Below are positions 9,066 to 17,823 of a stretch of 64,000 nt of DNA, one piece after another. Below the pieces are notes generated by a model, which was given only the letters and a program-made list of their open reading frames with translations, ran no database searches and was not told where the DNA came from. A program made the position numbers and the translations under genes. This stretch comes from Ignavibacterium sp. (GTDB lineage Bacteria > Bacteroidota > Ignavibacteria > Ignavibacteriales > Ignavibacteriaceae), in assembly GCA_032027145.1 (NCBI GenBank), contig JAVSMP010000001.1, positions 3,043,116 through 3,107,115 of the forward strand. The letters run 5' to 3'. The stretch's first letter is position 1; each line of letters starts with the position of its first letter.

Positions 9066-9587
9066 ATGAAAATTTTAATAAGATTATTAGTCTTGATTTT
9101 TCTGATAAATCTCACTCTGACCGGTTGTTATACAATAGTTTGGGATCCAACAGAAGAAACATCATATACATACGATTATAATGATGAAAGTAGTTTTTAC
9201 GGAAATGCAGGTAACATTAATATTTATGAATTTTATGGAGCACCATGGTGGATTTCATATCCTTTTTTTACAAACAACGGCAATGGATCTGTTACTACTA
9301 CTAAAGATAGAACCAACAAACGAAATGATGAAACAACCAGTTTTCGAAATGATGGCGGCAGAGGGAATAATGAAAGAAATCCCGGTTTTACTAACGAAGA
9401 TTCAGGAAAAATATTAATTACTCCACCTCCTACAAGAAATAGTGGATCAGGAAATACATCTGAAACTCAAAATCCTAATTCAACAGGAAATAATAGTTCT
9501 TCATCAGATAATGGAACAAGAAATTCTAATTCCGGAAACACAAGAGATAATTCAAGTACCAGAAATTCTGGAAACGGAAGGAGATAA
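9066..9587 (+). CDS. Asn/Ser/Gly-rich lipoprotein, shorter relative of the preceding gene
   Basis: 173 residues. Lipobox LTGC followed by CYTIVWDP and a Tyr/Asp stretch (SYTYDYNDE), then a short aromatic patch (GAPWWISYPFF) and a Thr/Asn/Ser/Gly/Arg tail ending NSGNGRR. The order lipobox, CYT, acidic Tyr patch, WW patch, disordered Arg/Asn tail matches the preceding protein, so the two look like diverged duplicates. It begins 4 bp after that gene's stop, and its own GGA AGG AGA codons serve as the ribosome site of the next gene. Function unknown. Confidence 0.75.
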   Translation: MKILIRLLVLIFLINLTLTGCYTIVWDPTEETSYTYDYNDESSFYGNAGNINIYEFYGAPWWISYPFFTNNGNGSVTTTKDRTNKRNDETTSFRNDGGRGNNERNPGFTNEDSGKILITPPPTRNSGSGNTSETQNPNSTGNNSSSSDNGTRNSNSGNTRDNSSTRNSGNGRR

Positions 9588-9589
9588 AA

Positions 9590-11011
9590 ATGAAAATGCA
9601 CATATTGAAATTATTCTGTGCAATAATTTTAGGTTCATCACTTATCAATGCACAAAACTATAATGATGCAGTACGACTGGGCTTTCCTGGATTAGGTTCT
9701 AATGCACGAGCATTAGGAATGGGAAATGCTTTTAATGCTTTAAGTGATGATGCGTCAGCGGCATTTTTTAATCCTGCAGGTTTCGGGTTGCTAAAAAGAA
9801 TGGAATTTTCCGGTGGACTATCTTTTATAAACTATGATAACAAAACAACTTTATTTGCAAATCAAACTCAGGATAACACAACTAACACAAGTTTGAACAG
9901 AATCAGTTTTGCTCTGCCTTTCCCTACTTACCGGGGCAGCTTGGTTTTTGGGCTTTCTTATCACAACTTAAAAGATTTTACTTCCGTGGTTAAGTTCGAT
10001 GGATTTAATTCGGGAATTAATTCCAAAATCCAAAGTTTACTCAATACTGACATACCTTTTGATCTTTATTTAACTGATGTGAACAATAACACTATTATAA
10101 ATGGAAATCTAAATCAAAGCGGCGATATTCTTAACTCAGGTGGTATTGACAATTGGACTCTCTCAGGTGCAATTGAGGTTCAAAAAAACTTTTTTATCGG
10201 AGGTAATCTTACGATAATTAATGGAAGTTTTGAATCAGTAAACGACTATTATGAAGATGATACAAAAAATATTTACCAGGGTGAAACAGCCCCGGGTGAA
10301 CCTCAGACAACAGATTTTAAAACATTCTATTTTAACAATACACTTAAATGGGATATTGGCGGTTGGAATGCTAAAGTCGGGTTTTTATATCAGTTCGAAG
10401 ATTTGGCAAGATTTGGGGCTACTGTTCAATTTCCAAAAACATTTACAGTTGATGAAGAATTTATTGTTAATGGAAGCAGTGAATTTGGCAATGGTCAGAT
10501 TTATTATTTAGATTCAGATTATTACAGTGATAAAGTTGCATATAATATTAAAACTCCATTTGAAATAACCGGTGCATTTGCAGTTAATCTAAAAGGAATT
10601 ATCTTAAGTGCTGAAGCAACTCTAATTGATTACTCTCAGTTAAAGTTTAGCAAGCCTGAAGGATTAACTTCATCATATATATCTGAAGTGAATAAAGAAA
10701 TAAAAGACGTTTTAACAGCTGCTCTTAATTATAATTTCGGTGCTGAATATACTGTCCCTTCAATCGGATTAAGAATTCGTGGTGGATTCATAAACCAATC
10801 TTCTCCATTTAAAGATGATGCATCAGATTTTAACCATAAGTATATTACTGGTGGTTTAGGTTTTCTGGCTGATGGAACATTGGGAATTGATATTGCTTAT
10901 GCTTACGGCTGGTGGAAAGATATTAGCGATAATTACAACAGCAATGTTTCCAGAATATTTCAGGATGTTAAAGTGCATAATGTTATGTTGACAACTACAT
11001 ATCGTTTTTAG
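9590..11011 (+). CDS. FadL/OmpP1 (PorV-like) outer-membrane barrel protein
   Basis: 473 residues, signal peptide ending INAQ (about 21). The mature N-terminus (SNARALGMGNAFNALSDDAS, then AFFNPAG) is the classic opening of the FadL/UPF0164/PorV group: an ARALGMG motif followed by D-ASA---NPAG. The rest reads as about 14 amphipathic strands ending in an aromatic residue (TTYRF). Members carry hydrophobic compounds across the outer membrane or, as PorV, act as T9SS shuttles. The start (ATG at 9590) has AAGGAG six bases upstream, inside the preceding gene. A link with the two lipoproteins is inferred from coupling. Confidence 0.8.
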   Translation: MKMHILKLFCAIILGSSLINAQNYNDAVRLGFPGLGSNARALGMGNAFNALSDDASAAFFNPAGFGLLKRMEFSGGLSFINYDNKTTLFANQTQDNTTNTSLNRISFALPFPTYRGSLVFGLSYHNLKDFTSVVKFDGFNSGINSKIQSLLNTDIPFDLYLTDVNNNTIINGNLNQSGDILNSGGIDNWTLSGAIEVQKNFFIGGNLTIINGSFESVNDYYEDDTKNIYQGETAPGEPQTTDFKTFYFNNTLKWDIGGWNAKVGFLYQFEDLARFGATVQFPKTFTVDEEFIVNGSSEFGNGQIYYLDSDYYSDKVAYNIKTPFEITGAFAVNLKGIILSAEATLIDYSQLKFSKPEGLTSSYISEVNKEIKDVLTAALNYNFGAEYTVPSIGLRIRGGFINQSSPFKDDASDFNHKYITGGLGFLADGTLGIDIAYAYGWWKDISDNYNSNVSRIFQDVKVHNVMLTTTYRF

Positions 11012-11035
11012 TCGCTCAATTGATTAAAGTAACCT

Positions 11036-11066
11036 AGCACTATATCTTGGATATAGTGCTTTTTTA
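11036..11066 (+). terminator. Rho-independent terminator after the FadL-like gene
   Basis: A perfect 10-bp stem (AGCACTATAT / ATATAGTGCT) with loop CTTGG, followed by TTTTTATTTT. It lies 25 bp after the FadL-like stop and 18 bp before the proposed rsgA start, so it should separate the two transcripts. Confidence 0.85.
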
Positions 11067-11084
11067 TTTTTAAAGGAGTTTGTC

Positions 11085-12041
11085 ATTCAAGGTATTATTT
11101 CAAGATCAGAAAGCAAAGATTTTTATGTTTTAACAGAACCTGATCATACTTTAATTAGGTGCGCATTAAAAGGAAAATTTAAAAAAGATTTTAGTATGAA
11201 AAAGAATAAACTTTTTCATACAGATTTTGCGGTGGTTGGCGACATTGTAAACTTTGATTTGAATGATGATGGCACCGGAGTGATTTATCAGGTTTTGCCT
11301 CGAAAAAATTATCTTTCCAGAAAAGCTATAAAGACAAGAGGAGCCAGTTACAGAGGTGAGCGTCTTGAACAGATTATAGCAGCAAACATTGATAAAGTTT
11401 TTATTGTAACAAGTTTTCTCGAGCCGGATTTTAATAATAAAACACTCGACAGGCTTTTGGTTACATCCGAAAGCGCAGGAATTATTCCAGAAATAATTAT
11501 TAATAAATCTGATCTTACTGATAAAGAAAAACAAAACTTTTGGAAAATATTATACGAGGAAATCGGTTATAAGGTTTTTTTGACATCTGTTTTTCTTGAA
11601 TCAGGAATTAAGGAACTAAAAACCCATCTTAAAGGGAATAAGAATCTTTTTTGGGGGCAATCAGGAGTTGGAAAATCTTCTATTCTAAATATGTTGTTTC
11701 CTGAACTTAAACTTAAAACAGGAGAAATTAGTAGTTATACCAGCAAAGGAACCCACACAACTGTAACAAGCACTATGTTTAATGTAGGAAATTCAACATA
11801 CATTATTGATACTCCGGGTATCAGAGAGATAGATCCTTATGGTATTAAAAAAGAAAATTTAGGGCATTATTTCCCTGAGTTTAATAAACATCTAATAAAC
11901 TGCAGGTTTAACACCTGCACTCATCATCACGAACCAGACTGTGCAGTTATTAATGCATTTGAAAACGAGGAAATATCAACCGAAAGATATGAAAGTTACC
12001 TCCGAATACTTGATACAATAGAAAAAGATATAAATTTTTGA
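11085..12041 (+). CDS. rsgA: Ribosome small-subunit-dependent GTPase RsgA, apparent ATT start
   Basis: RsgA is a circularly permuted GTPase that matures the 30S subunit. Visible parts: N-terminal OB fold, NKSD-type G4 motif (INKSDLTD), P-loop GQSGVGKSS, G3 DTPG, and a zinc knuckle (CRFNTCTHHHEPDC). The first ATG (11196) would cut away about 37 residues that read as a normal RsgA start (GIISRSESKDFYVL, then CALKGKFKKDF). No ATG, GTG or TTG exists in frame between the upstream stop at 11025 and 11196. AAAGGAG at 11072-11078 sits six bases before an ATT at 11085, so ATT initiation is the best reading, giving about 318 residues, normal for the family. Confidence 0.9.
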   Translation: MQGIISRSESKDFYVLTEPDHTLIRCALKGKFKKDFSMKKNKLFHTDFAVVGDIVNFDLNDDGTGVIYQVLPRKNYLSRKAIKTRGASYRGERLEQIIAANIDKVFIVTSFLEPDFNNKTLDRLLVTSESAGIIPEIIINKSDLTDKEKQNFWKILYEEIGYKVFLTSVFLESGIKELKTHLKGNKNLFWGQSGVGKSSILNMLFPELKLKTGEISSYTSKGTHTTVTSTMFNVGNSTYIIDTPGIREIDPYGIKKENLGHYFPEFNKHLINCRFNTCTHHHEPDCAVINAFENEEISTERYESYLRILDTIEKDINF

Positions 12042-12114
12042 TATGTATCTTATGAAGTTTTAAAGCATTAAGTTAATTTTGCTTATCAATCCTTAAATAA
12101 GAATATTTTTTCAA

Positions 12115-13491
12115 ATGCCGTTTAGCAAACAAGAGTTTTTAGATAATCTTAATGACCCTAAAAAATTATTTTTCAGTTATGCTGTAAAAATATCTTCTGT
12201 AAATTTTACTCTACTGCTGGAGTATTTTGTGGAAAAGGCAGATGATGTTTTTTTTTACAACGAACCAGAAAATAAAATTTCATTTTTATCATTCGACTGC
12301 TTAACCAGACAATCATTCGGTTTTACAGAACTTGATCTTCTGGAAAACATGGTTGCATTATTAAAAAATAAACTAATATCAAATCATTCTGATTACTCCG
12401 GATATAATCTCCCTTCATTTATTGTATCTTCAAAGTTTCCTATCAAAAGAAATTCAGAGGAATGGAAACATTTTGGTGATGTAGATTTAATTGTTCCTAA
12501 AATTATTTTGTATCAGAATTCTGATACCTGTTTTCTTATCGCAAATCAGTTCTCAGAAAGTTTTGTTCGTCAGGGTTATTTTAATGATTTTCTAGAAACT
12601 CAGGCAGGTTTGATTTATAATATCGAAAATAAAGTTATCCCAAAAAACAGTACTGTTGCCGGAATTGCTATTAAAGAAGACAAGGACGAACTAAATAATT
12701 GGACTGATTTATTAAATAAATTATTTATAAAAATTCCGGAACTTCAGATTGATAAAGTTGTTATTTCAAGAAGAGTAGAGGGTGAGATAATTAATGATAT
12801 ATCATGGAAAAGAATAATAGATGAACTTAACCGAAAATACCCAAGCTGCACAAACTTCCTTTATAAATCATCAGGGTCTGTTTTCTTTGGCTCAACTCCT
12901 GAAGTATTAATTAAATTCAATCAAAGAAAATATTCAACTGAAGCACTTGCCGGTTCAATAAAAAGAGGTCTTTCAGCAGATGATGATAAATCTCTTGAAA
13001 TTGAATTATTGAACAGTAACAAAAATATTAATGAGCATAATGCAGTAGTTAATTTTATTACAAGTGCTCTTGAAAATTTTTCTGAAGTAATTGATTATAC
13101 CAGATTTCCGGAGGTTAAAAAGCTTCCTAATATTCAACATTTGCAGACAAATATTAATGGAACTCTTAAGAGCGATGTAAATATTTTGCAGGTAATAAAA
13201 TCAATGTTCCCTACTCCTGCAGTATGCGGAATTCCAAAAATTAAATCATTAAAACTGATCGAAGAAATTGAAAACTTTGACAGAGGTTTGTTTACAGGAA
13301 TGATCGGCTGGTTTAATAATGATGGCTATGGTGAGTTCTTTGTTTCAATCAGATCTGCACTAGTAAATGGAAATAAATTATACGCCTATGCAGGATGCGG
13401 AATAGTAGATGGTTCAGATTCTATTGAGGAATTTGAAGAAACAAAACTTAAATTGAAACCAATATTATCTTTGTTTAATAATGCAGATTAA
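12115..13491 (+). CDS. menF: Isochorismate synthase
   Basis: 458 residues of the chorismate-binding family. The C-terminal half has the expected signature: STEALAGSIKRG, LLNSNKNINEHNAVV, the metal-binding ELL and E-H parts, PTPAVCGIPK and RGLFTGMIGWF. It isomerises chorismate to isochorismate, the first dedicated step of menaquinone synthesis. It opens the men cluster and overlaps menD by 11 bp. A salicylate or siderophore role is unlikely given the neighbours. Confidence 0.93.
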   Translation: MPFSKQEFLDNLNDPKKLFFSYAVKISSVNFTLLLEYFVEKADDVFFYNEPENKISFLSFDCLTRQSFGFTELDLLENMVALLKNKLISNHSDYSGYNLPSFIVSSKFPIKRNSEEWKHFGDVDLIVPKIILYQNSDTCFLIANQFSESFVRQGYFNDFLETQAGLIYNIENKVIPKNSTVAGIAIKEDKDELNNWTDLLNKLFIKIPELQIDKVVISRRVEGEIINDISWKRIIDELNRKYPSCTNFLYKSSGSVFFGSTPEVLIKFNQRKYSTEALAGSIKRGLSADDDKSLEIELLNSNKNINEHNAVVNFITSALENFSEVIDYTRFPEVKKLPNIQHLQTNINGTLKSDVNILQVIKSMFPTPAVCGIPKIKSLKLIEEIENFDRGLFTGMIGWFNNDGYGEFFVSIRSALVNGNKLYAYAGCGIVDGSDSIEEFEETKLKLKPILSLFNNAD

Positions 13492-15253
13492 AATCAACCG
13501 CAATTATATTTGGTCAAATATTTTAGTTGATCAGCTTGCTGAATGTGGTGTTAAGTATGCCTGCATATCTCCCGGTTCTCGCAGTACGCCGCTAACTTAT
13601 TCAATCTCTCAAAACATTAAAATTAAAACATTCGTTCAGGTGGACGAAAGAAGTTCTGGATTTTTTGCTTTGGGATTAGCAAAAAAATCCAACAGCCCGG
13701 TTATTGTCATTACAACTTCTGGTACAGCTACTGCTGAATTATATCCCGCGATAATTGAAGCATATCAAAGCAGAGTGCCGCTTATAGTTTGCACTGCAGA
13801 TAGACCTTCATATCTGCGAAACACAGGTGCAAATCAAACAATTAATCAGGATAATATTTACAAAAATCACATTCGTTTCTTTTACGATACCGGATTACCT
13901 GATCTTACTCTGAAAAGCATAAAGAAATTTAAAGGATTACTGATTAAGGCTTTTGATATTGCAAATAGAACAGATAAAGGTCCTGTTCATTTTAATTTAC
14001 CATTTGAAAAACCGTTGGAGCCGGATTCTTTTACCGATACTATCGAAGAAAAATTGTTACTTGAAACATTAGCAGAAGAATACTCAGTTAAAAATAAATG
14101 TAAAACAAATAATCAAACCAGAGTAAACATTAATGCTCTAGTCTCTGCTTTAAGAAAATCAGACTTTGGTTTAATTACAATTGGTGCAGGTAATTTTGAT
14201 CAGAGTTTTTTTAGATTAATTAATGAATGTTCTTTGAAATTTTCGTTACCGGTTTTTGCTGATGCAACAAGCGGATTTAGATTTAACAAGGATGAATTTC
14301 CAAATCTCATTACAAATTATGATTCTTTTTTACGTTCAGATAATTTTATTAAAGCTTTTAATCTAAAATATATTATTCATTTTGGCAGACCGCTGACTTC
14401 ACCCCGGTTTGAAAAACTTACAGCAAAGAAATCTGTGAAGATCTTTATCGTAAATGAATTTGGTGATTTCAGGTTCAATAATGCGCCTAATTTTATGATT
14501 GATTCAGATGAATCATCTTTGCTGAAAAAACTAACTACGGAAAAATTCAGTAAGGATTCCGGATCATTTTTAAGTGTAGTTAAAAATATTGATTTATTAT
14601 TGGAGCAGTTAAAAAATAAAATTCTTTTTGATACAAATAAAATAAATGAAGTCCAGATTATATCAGAAGCTTTAAATTCTATTCCGCCAGATAGCAATGT
14701 AATGATAGGAAACAGCGTTCCAATTCGTGATCTGGATTTATTAGCCTCACCTTTAAAGAAGGCTATTGCTATATATCAAAACCGCGGGGCAAGTGGAATT
14801 GATGGAGTAATTTCTACTGCGTCAGGTATCTCATCTTTGTCTAAAACACCAGCATATCTGATAATCGGTGATCAATCATTTTACTATGATATTAACAGTT
14901 TATTAACTATCAAAAAATTAAAAATTCCTTTGGTGATAGTTTTAATTAATAACAACGGTGGTGCAATATTTAAATTCTTACCAATTGCTAAACATAAAAA
15001 CATTTTTGACAAGTTTTTTTTAACCCCAACAAATCTCGATTTTGGTAAGATAGTCCAGGCTTTTGGAATTGATTACAGGGAGATTAAAACAAGGCAGGAA
15101 TTAATTAATCACATAAAAGTTTCGGCTGTTAGAAAACAACCAGCTGTATTTGAGATTAAAACAAATTCTGATGCTTCTTTATTATTAAGAAATAAATTTT
15201 GGAAAACGGCTGAATCAACAATAGATAATTATTTGAGGAAACATGAAGTTTGA
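13481..15253 (+). CDS. menD: SEPHCHC synthase (2-succinyl-5-enolpyruvyl-6-hydroxy-3-cyclohexene-1-carboxylate synthase)
   Basis: 590 residues, normal length for this thiamine-diphosphate enzyme. N-terminal CISPGSRSTPLTYS and VDERSSGFFALGLAK carry the catalytic Glu; the middle NRGASGIDGVISTASG and C-terminal GDQSFYYDINSL and INNNGGAIF form the cofactor and metal site. It adds the succinic semialdehyde unit of 2-oxoglutarate to isochorismate. It begins inside menF and its last 11 bp overlap menH, so translation is probably coupled. Confidence 0.95.
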   Translation: MQIKINRNYIWSNILVDQLAECGVKYACISPGSRSTPLTYSISQNIKIKTFVQVDERSSGFFALGLAKKSNSPVIVITTSGTATAELYPAIIEAYQSRVPLIVCTADRPSYLRNTGANQTINQDNIYKNHIRFFYDTGLPDLTLKSIKKFKGLLIKAFDIANRTDKGPVHFNLPFEKPLEPDSFTDTIEEKLLLETLAEEYSVKNKCKTNNQTRVNINALVSALRKSDFGLITIGAGNFDQSFFRLINECSLKFSLPVFADATSGFRFNKDEFPNLITNYDSFLRSDNFIKAFNLKYIIHFGRPLTSPRFEKLTAKKSVKIFIVNEFGDFRFNNAPNFMIDSDESSLLKKLTTEKFSKDSGSFLSVVKNIDLLLEQLKNKILFDTNKINEVQIISEALNSIPPDSNVMIGNSVPIRDLDLLASPLKKAIAIYQNRGASGIDGVISTASGISSLSKTPAYLIIGDQSFYYDINSLLTIKKLKIPLVIVLINNNGGAIFKFLPIAKHKNIFDKFFLTPTNLDFGKIVQAFGIDYREIKTRQELINHIKVSAVRKQPAVFEIKTNSDASLLLRNKFWKTAESTIDNYLRKHEV

Positions 15254-16064
15254 TATAAATGGAATAAAGATTAATGCAGAAATACCTGCTGAGATTGACC
15301 CAAATAAAAAATTTATAATTCTTTTACATGGTTTTACCGGCAGTGCAGAAGATTGGCTGCCCATTATCGAGCAGATGCCGAATAACTATAATTATGTTGC
15401 AATTGATTTATTAGGGCACGGAAAAAGTGATTCTCCATCAAATAGCCAATCTTATTCAGTTGATGCCTTGATTCAGCAGTTAAAGTTTATAAAAGATAAG
15501 CTGACAAAAGAGAAAGTTTTTTTAATTGGTTATTCGATGGGAGGCAGACTAGCGCTAAACTTCTCTGTTAATTACCCTGAGGATGTGATAGGATTAGTTC
15601 TCGAGAGTTCTACTGCTGGCATCAAAAACGATGATGAGCGTAATAAGAGATATGAATCAGACTTAAAACTTGTTGAGTACATAGAATCTCATTCAGTTGA
15701 AGAGTTTATAGAATTATGGAGCGATCAGGAATTATTTAATACCCAGCGAAGATTTTCAAACGATAAACTAAAAACGTTGAAAAAGAAAAAAGCTGCTGCT
15801 GGTAAAACTGGTTATGCAAATTCATTAAGAGGATTCAGTACAGGAATAATGCCGCCGGTTCATGGTGAACTAAAAAAAATACCATTTAAGGTATTACTCA
15901 TTACCGGTGATCTGGATAGCAAGTTTACAGGTATTAATGCAAGGATTGTAAAAAGATTTTTTAAAGCTAAACATAAAATAGTTCGTAACTCAGGTCACAA
16001 CACTCATCTTGAAGAACCAAAAAGATTTATAGAAATTGTGACAAATTATTTAAGTCAATTTTAA
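15243..16064 (+). CDS. menH: SHCHC synthase, alpha/beta hydrolase
   Basis: 273 residues with the alpha/beta hydrolase plan: oxyanion [12 protein letters not shown], nucleophile elbow [11 protein letters not shown] (Ser), acid GDLD and a C-terminal His in [10 protein letters not shown]. In this position it should remove pyruvate from SEPHCHC to give SHCHC. A GAGGA ribosome site precedes the ATG within the end of menD. Other alpha/beta hydrolases look alike, so the call rests partly on the men context. Confidence 0.88.
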   Translation: MKFDINGIKINAEIPAEIDPNKKFIILLHGFTGSAEDWLPIIEQMPNNYNYVAIDLLGHGKSDSPSNSQSYSVDALIQQLKFIKDKLTKEKVFLIGYSMGGRLALNFSVNYPEDVIGLVLESSTAGIKNDDERNKRYESDLKLVEYIESHSVEEFIELWSDQELFNTQRRFSNDKLKTLKKKKAAAGKTGYANSLRGFSTGIMPPVHGELKKIPFKVLLITGDLDSKFTGINARIVKRFFKAKHKIVRNSGHNTHLEEPKRFIEIVTNYLSQF

Positions 16065-16074
16065 AAAGGAATTT

Positions 16075-16908
16075 ATGAAATCTAGTTGGAAAAAAGTTAA
16101 AGATTACAATGACATCATCTACGAAAAAATGGATGGTATCGCAAAGATTACTATTAACAGACCGGAAAAAAGAAATGCATTCAGACCTGAAACAGTTTTT
16201 GAAATGTTCGAAGCTTTTTCTGATGCAAGAGAAGATCAATCAATTGGAGTAATATTACTAACCGGTTATGGACCAGCAAAAGATGGAAAATATGCTTTCT
16301 GCTCTGGAGGCGATCAAAGTATCCGTGGAGATATGGGTTATATTGGAAAAGATGGAGTACCAAGATTAAATGTACTTGATTTACAAAAACTTATCAGAAG
16401 TATTCCGAAAGTTGTTATTGCTCTTGTCGCTGGTTATGCAATCGGCGGCGGTCATGTTCTTCATGTTGTTTGTGATCTGACTATTGCTGCAGAGAATGCA
16501 ATCTTTGGACAAACCGGACCAAAAGTAGGAAGCTTTGACGGCGGCTTTGGCTCAAGTTATCTTGCAAGAATTATCGGACAAAAGAAAGCACGTGAAATTT
16601 GGTATTTATGCAGGCAGTATAACGCAAAAGAAGCTTTAGATATGGGATTAGTTAATAAAGTTGTTCCTGTTGAAAAACTTGAAGAAGAAGGCATTATCTG
16701 GTCTAATGAAATTTTGCAGAATAGTCCGATGGCTATTCGTTTACTTAAATCTGCCTTTAATGCTGAACTTGATGGACAAACAGGTATTCAGGAGCTTGCT
16801 GGCAATGCAACATTGCTTTATTATATGAGTGAAGAAGCTAAAGAAGGTAAAAAAGCATATAACGAAAAAAGAAAACCTGATTTCAAAAAGTATCCGAAAC
16901 TCCCTTAA
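16075..16908 (+). CDS. menB: 1,4-dihydroxy-2-naphthoyl-CoA synthase
   Basis: 277 residues of the crotonase family with all MenB hallmarks: [46 protein letters not shown] and [20 protein letters not shown]. It cyclises o-succinylbenzoyl-CoA to DHNA-CoA. Gly in GSFDGG matches the bicarbonate-dependent (E. coli-like) type. AGGA lies just before the ATG, 10 bp after menH. Its last base is shared with the menA ATG (TAATG). Confidence 0.96.
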   Translation: MKSSWKKVKDYNDIIYEKMDGIAKITINRPEKRNAFRPETVFEMFEAFSDAREDQSIGVILLTGYGPAKDGKYAFCSGGDQSIRGDMGYIGKDGVPRLNVLDLQKLIRSIPKVVIALVAGYAIGGGHVLHVVCDLTIAAENAIFGQTGPKVGSFDGGFGSSYLARIIGQKKAREIWYLCRQYNAKEALDMGLVNKVVPVEKLEEEGIIWSNEILQNSPMAIRLLKSAFNAELDGQTGIQELAGNATLLYYMSEEAKEGKKAYNEKRKPDFKKYPKLP

Positions 16909-17810
16909 TGTCTGAAGTAATAAAAACAAATTCAAAATTGCAAAGTTGGATTTTAGCAAGCAGACCAAGAACCCTGCCTGCTGCATTTGTTCCGGTAATA
17001 GTTGGTTCTTCGTTAGCATATAATCAGGGAAAATTTTATCCAATATATTCTTTGATTGCATTGATTTGTTCAATTCTTATTCAGATTGGTACAAACTTTA
17101 CAAATGATCTTTATGACCACCTGAAAGGCTCCGATACAAAAGAAAGAAAAGGACCGCAAAGAGTTTTAGCAGCCGGATTGATAACAGTTAAAGAGATGGA
17201 AATCGGAATAGTTATAATTTTCAGCTTAGCATTTCTTTTTGGTTTATACCTTGTCTATTCTGCTGGTATTGTTATCCTGTTAATTGGTATCTTATCAATA
17301 ATTTTTGGATTAGCCTATACTGCAGGACCATTCCCCCTTGCATATAATGGACTTGGAGATATTTTTGTATTTATCTTTTTTGGTATCATTGGAACTATGG
17401 GAACCTATTATTTACATTTGAAAGAATTTACAGCTCTTGCACTTATTACTTCGTTACCAGTTGGTGCATTAGTTACAAATATTTTAATAGTTAATAATTA
17501 CCGCGATATCGAAGAAGATAAAAAAGCTGGTAAAAACACGCTGGCAGTTTTACTCGGCAAAGAGTTCTCCCGTTTTGAATATATCTTTTTTATTCTGCTT
17601 TCGTTTTTTATTCCATTCCTGCTTTACTCTAAATACAATTTTGGATTACTGATCTTTTTACCATACACTACATTACCTATTGCTATTATGCTGGTTAAAA
17701 TGTTATTTGCTTTTAACGGAACCCAATTAAATAAAACACTTGAATTAACTGCTAAATTTTCTGCTCTGTTTGGTTTCCTTTTTTCTGCCGGAATAATTCT
17801 GGGAAAATAA
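16908..17810 (+). CDS. menA: 1,4-dihydroxy-2-naphthoate polyprenyltransferase
   Basis: 300 residues, UbiA family, about nine membrane helices. The prenyl-diphosphate motif is NFTNDLYDHLKGSD and the second Asp-rich motif is NNYRDIEEDKKAGKNTLAV; SRPRTLPAAFVPV is the typical MenA opening. It attaches the isoprenoid tail to DHNA in the inner membrane. The start shares a base with the menB stop. Confidence 0.95.
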   Translation: MSEVIKTNSKLQSWILASRPRTLPAAFVPVIVGSSLAYNQGKFYPIYSLIALICSILIQIGTNFTNDLYDHLKGSDTKERKGPQRVLAAGLITVKEMEIGIVIIFSLAFLFGLYLVYSAGIVILLIGILSIIFGLAYTAGPFPLAYNGLGDIFVFIFFGIIGTMGTYYLHLKEFTALALITSLPVGALVTNILIVNNYRDIEEDKKAGKNTLAVLLGKEFSRFEYIFFILLSFFIPFLLYSKYNFGLLIFLPYTTLPIAIMLVKMLFAFNGTQLNKTLELTAKFSALFGFLFSAGIILGK

Positions 17811-17823
17811 TTTTAGAATTAAG

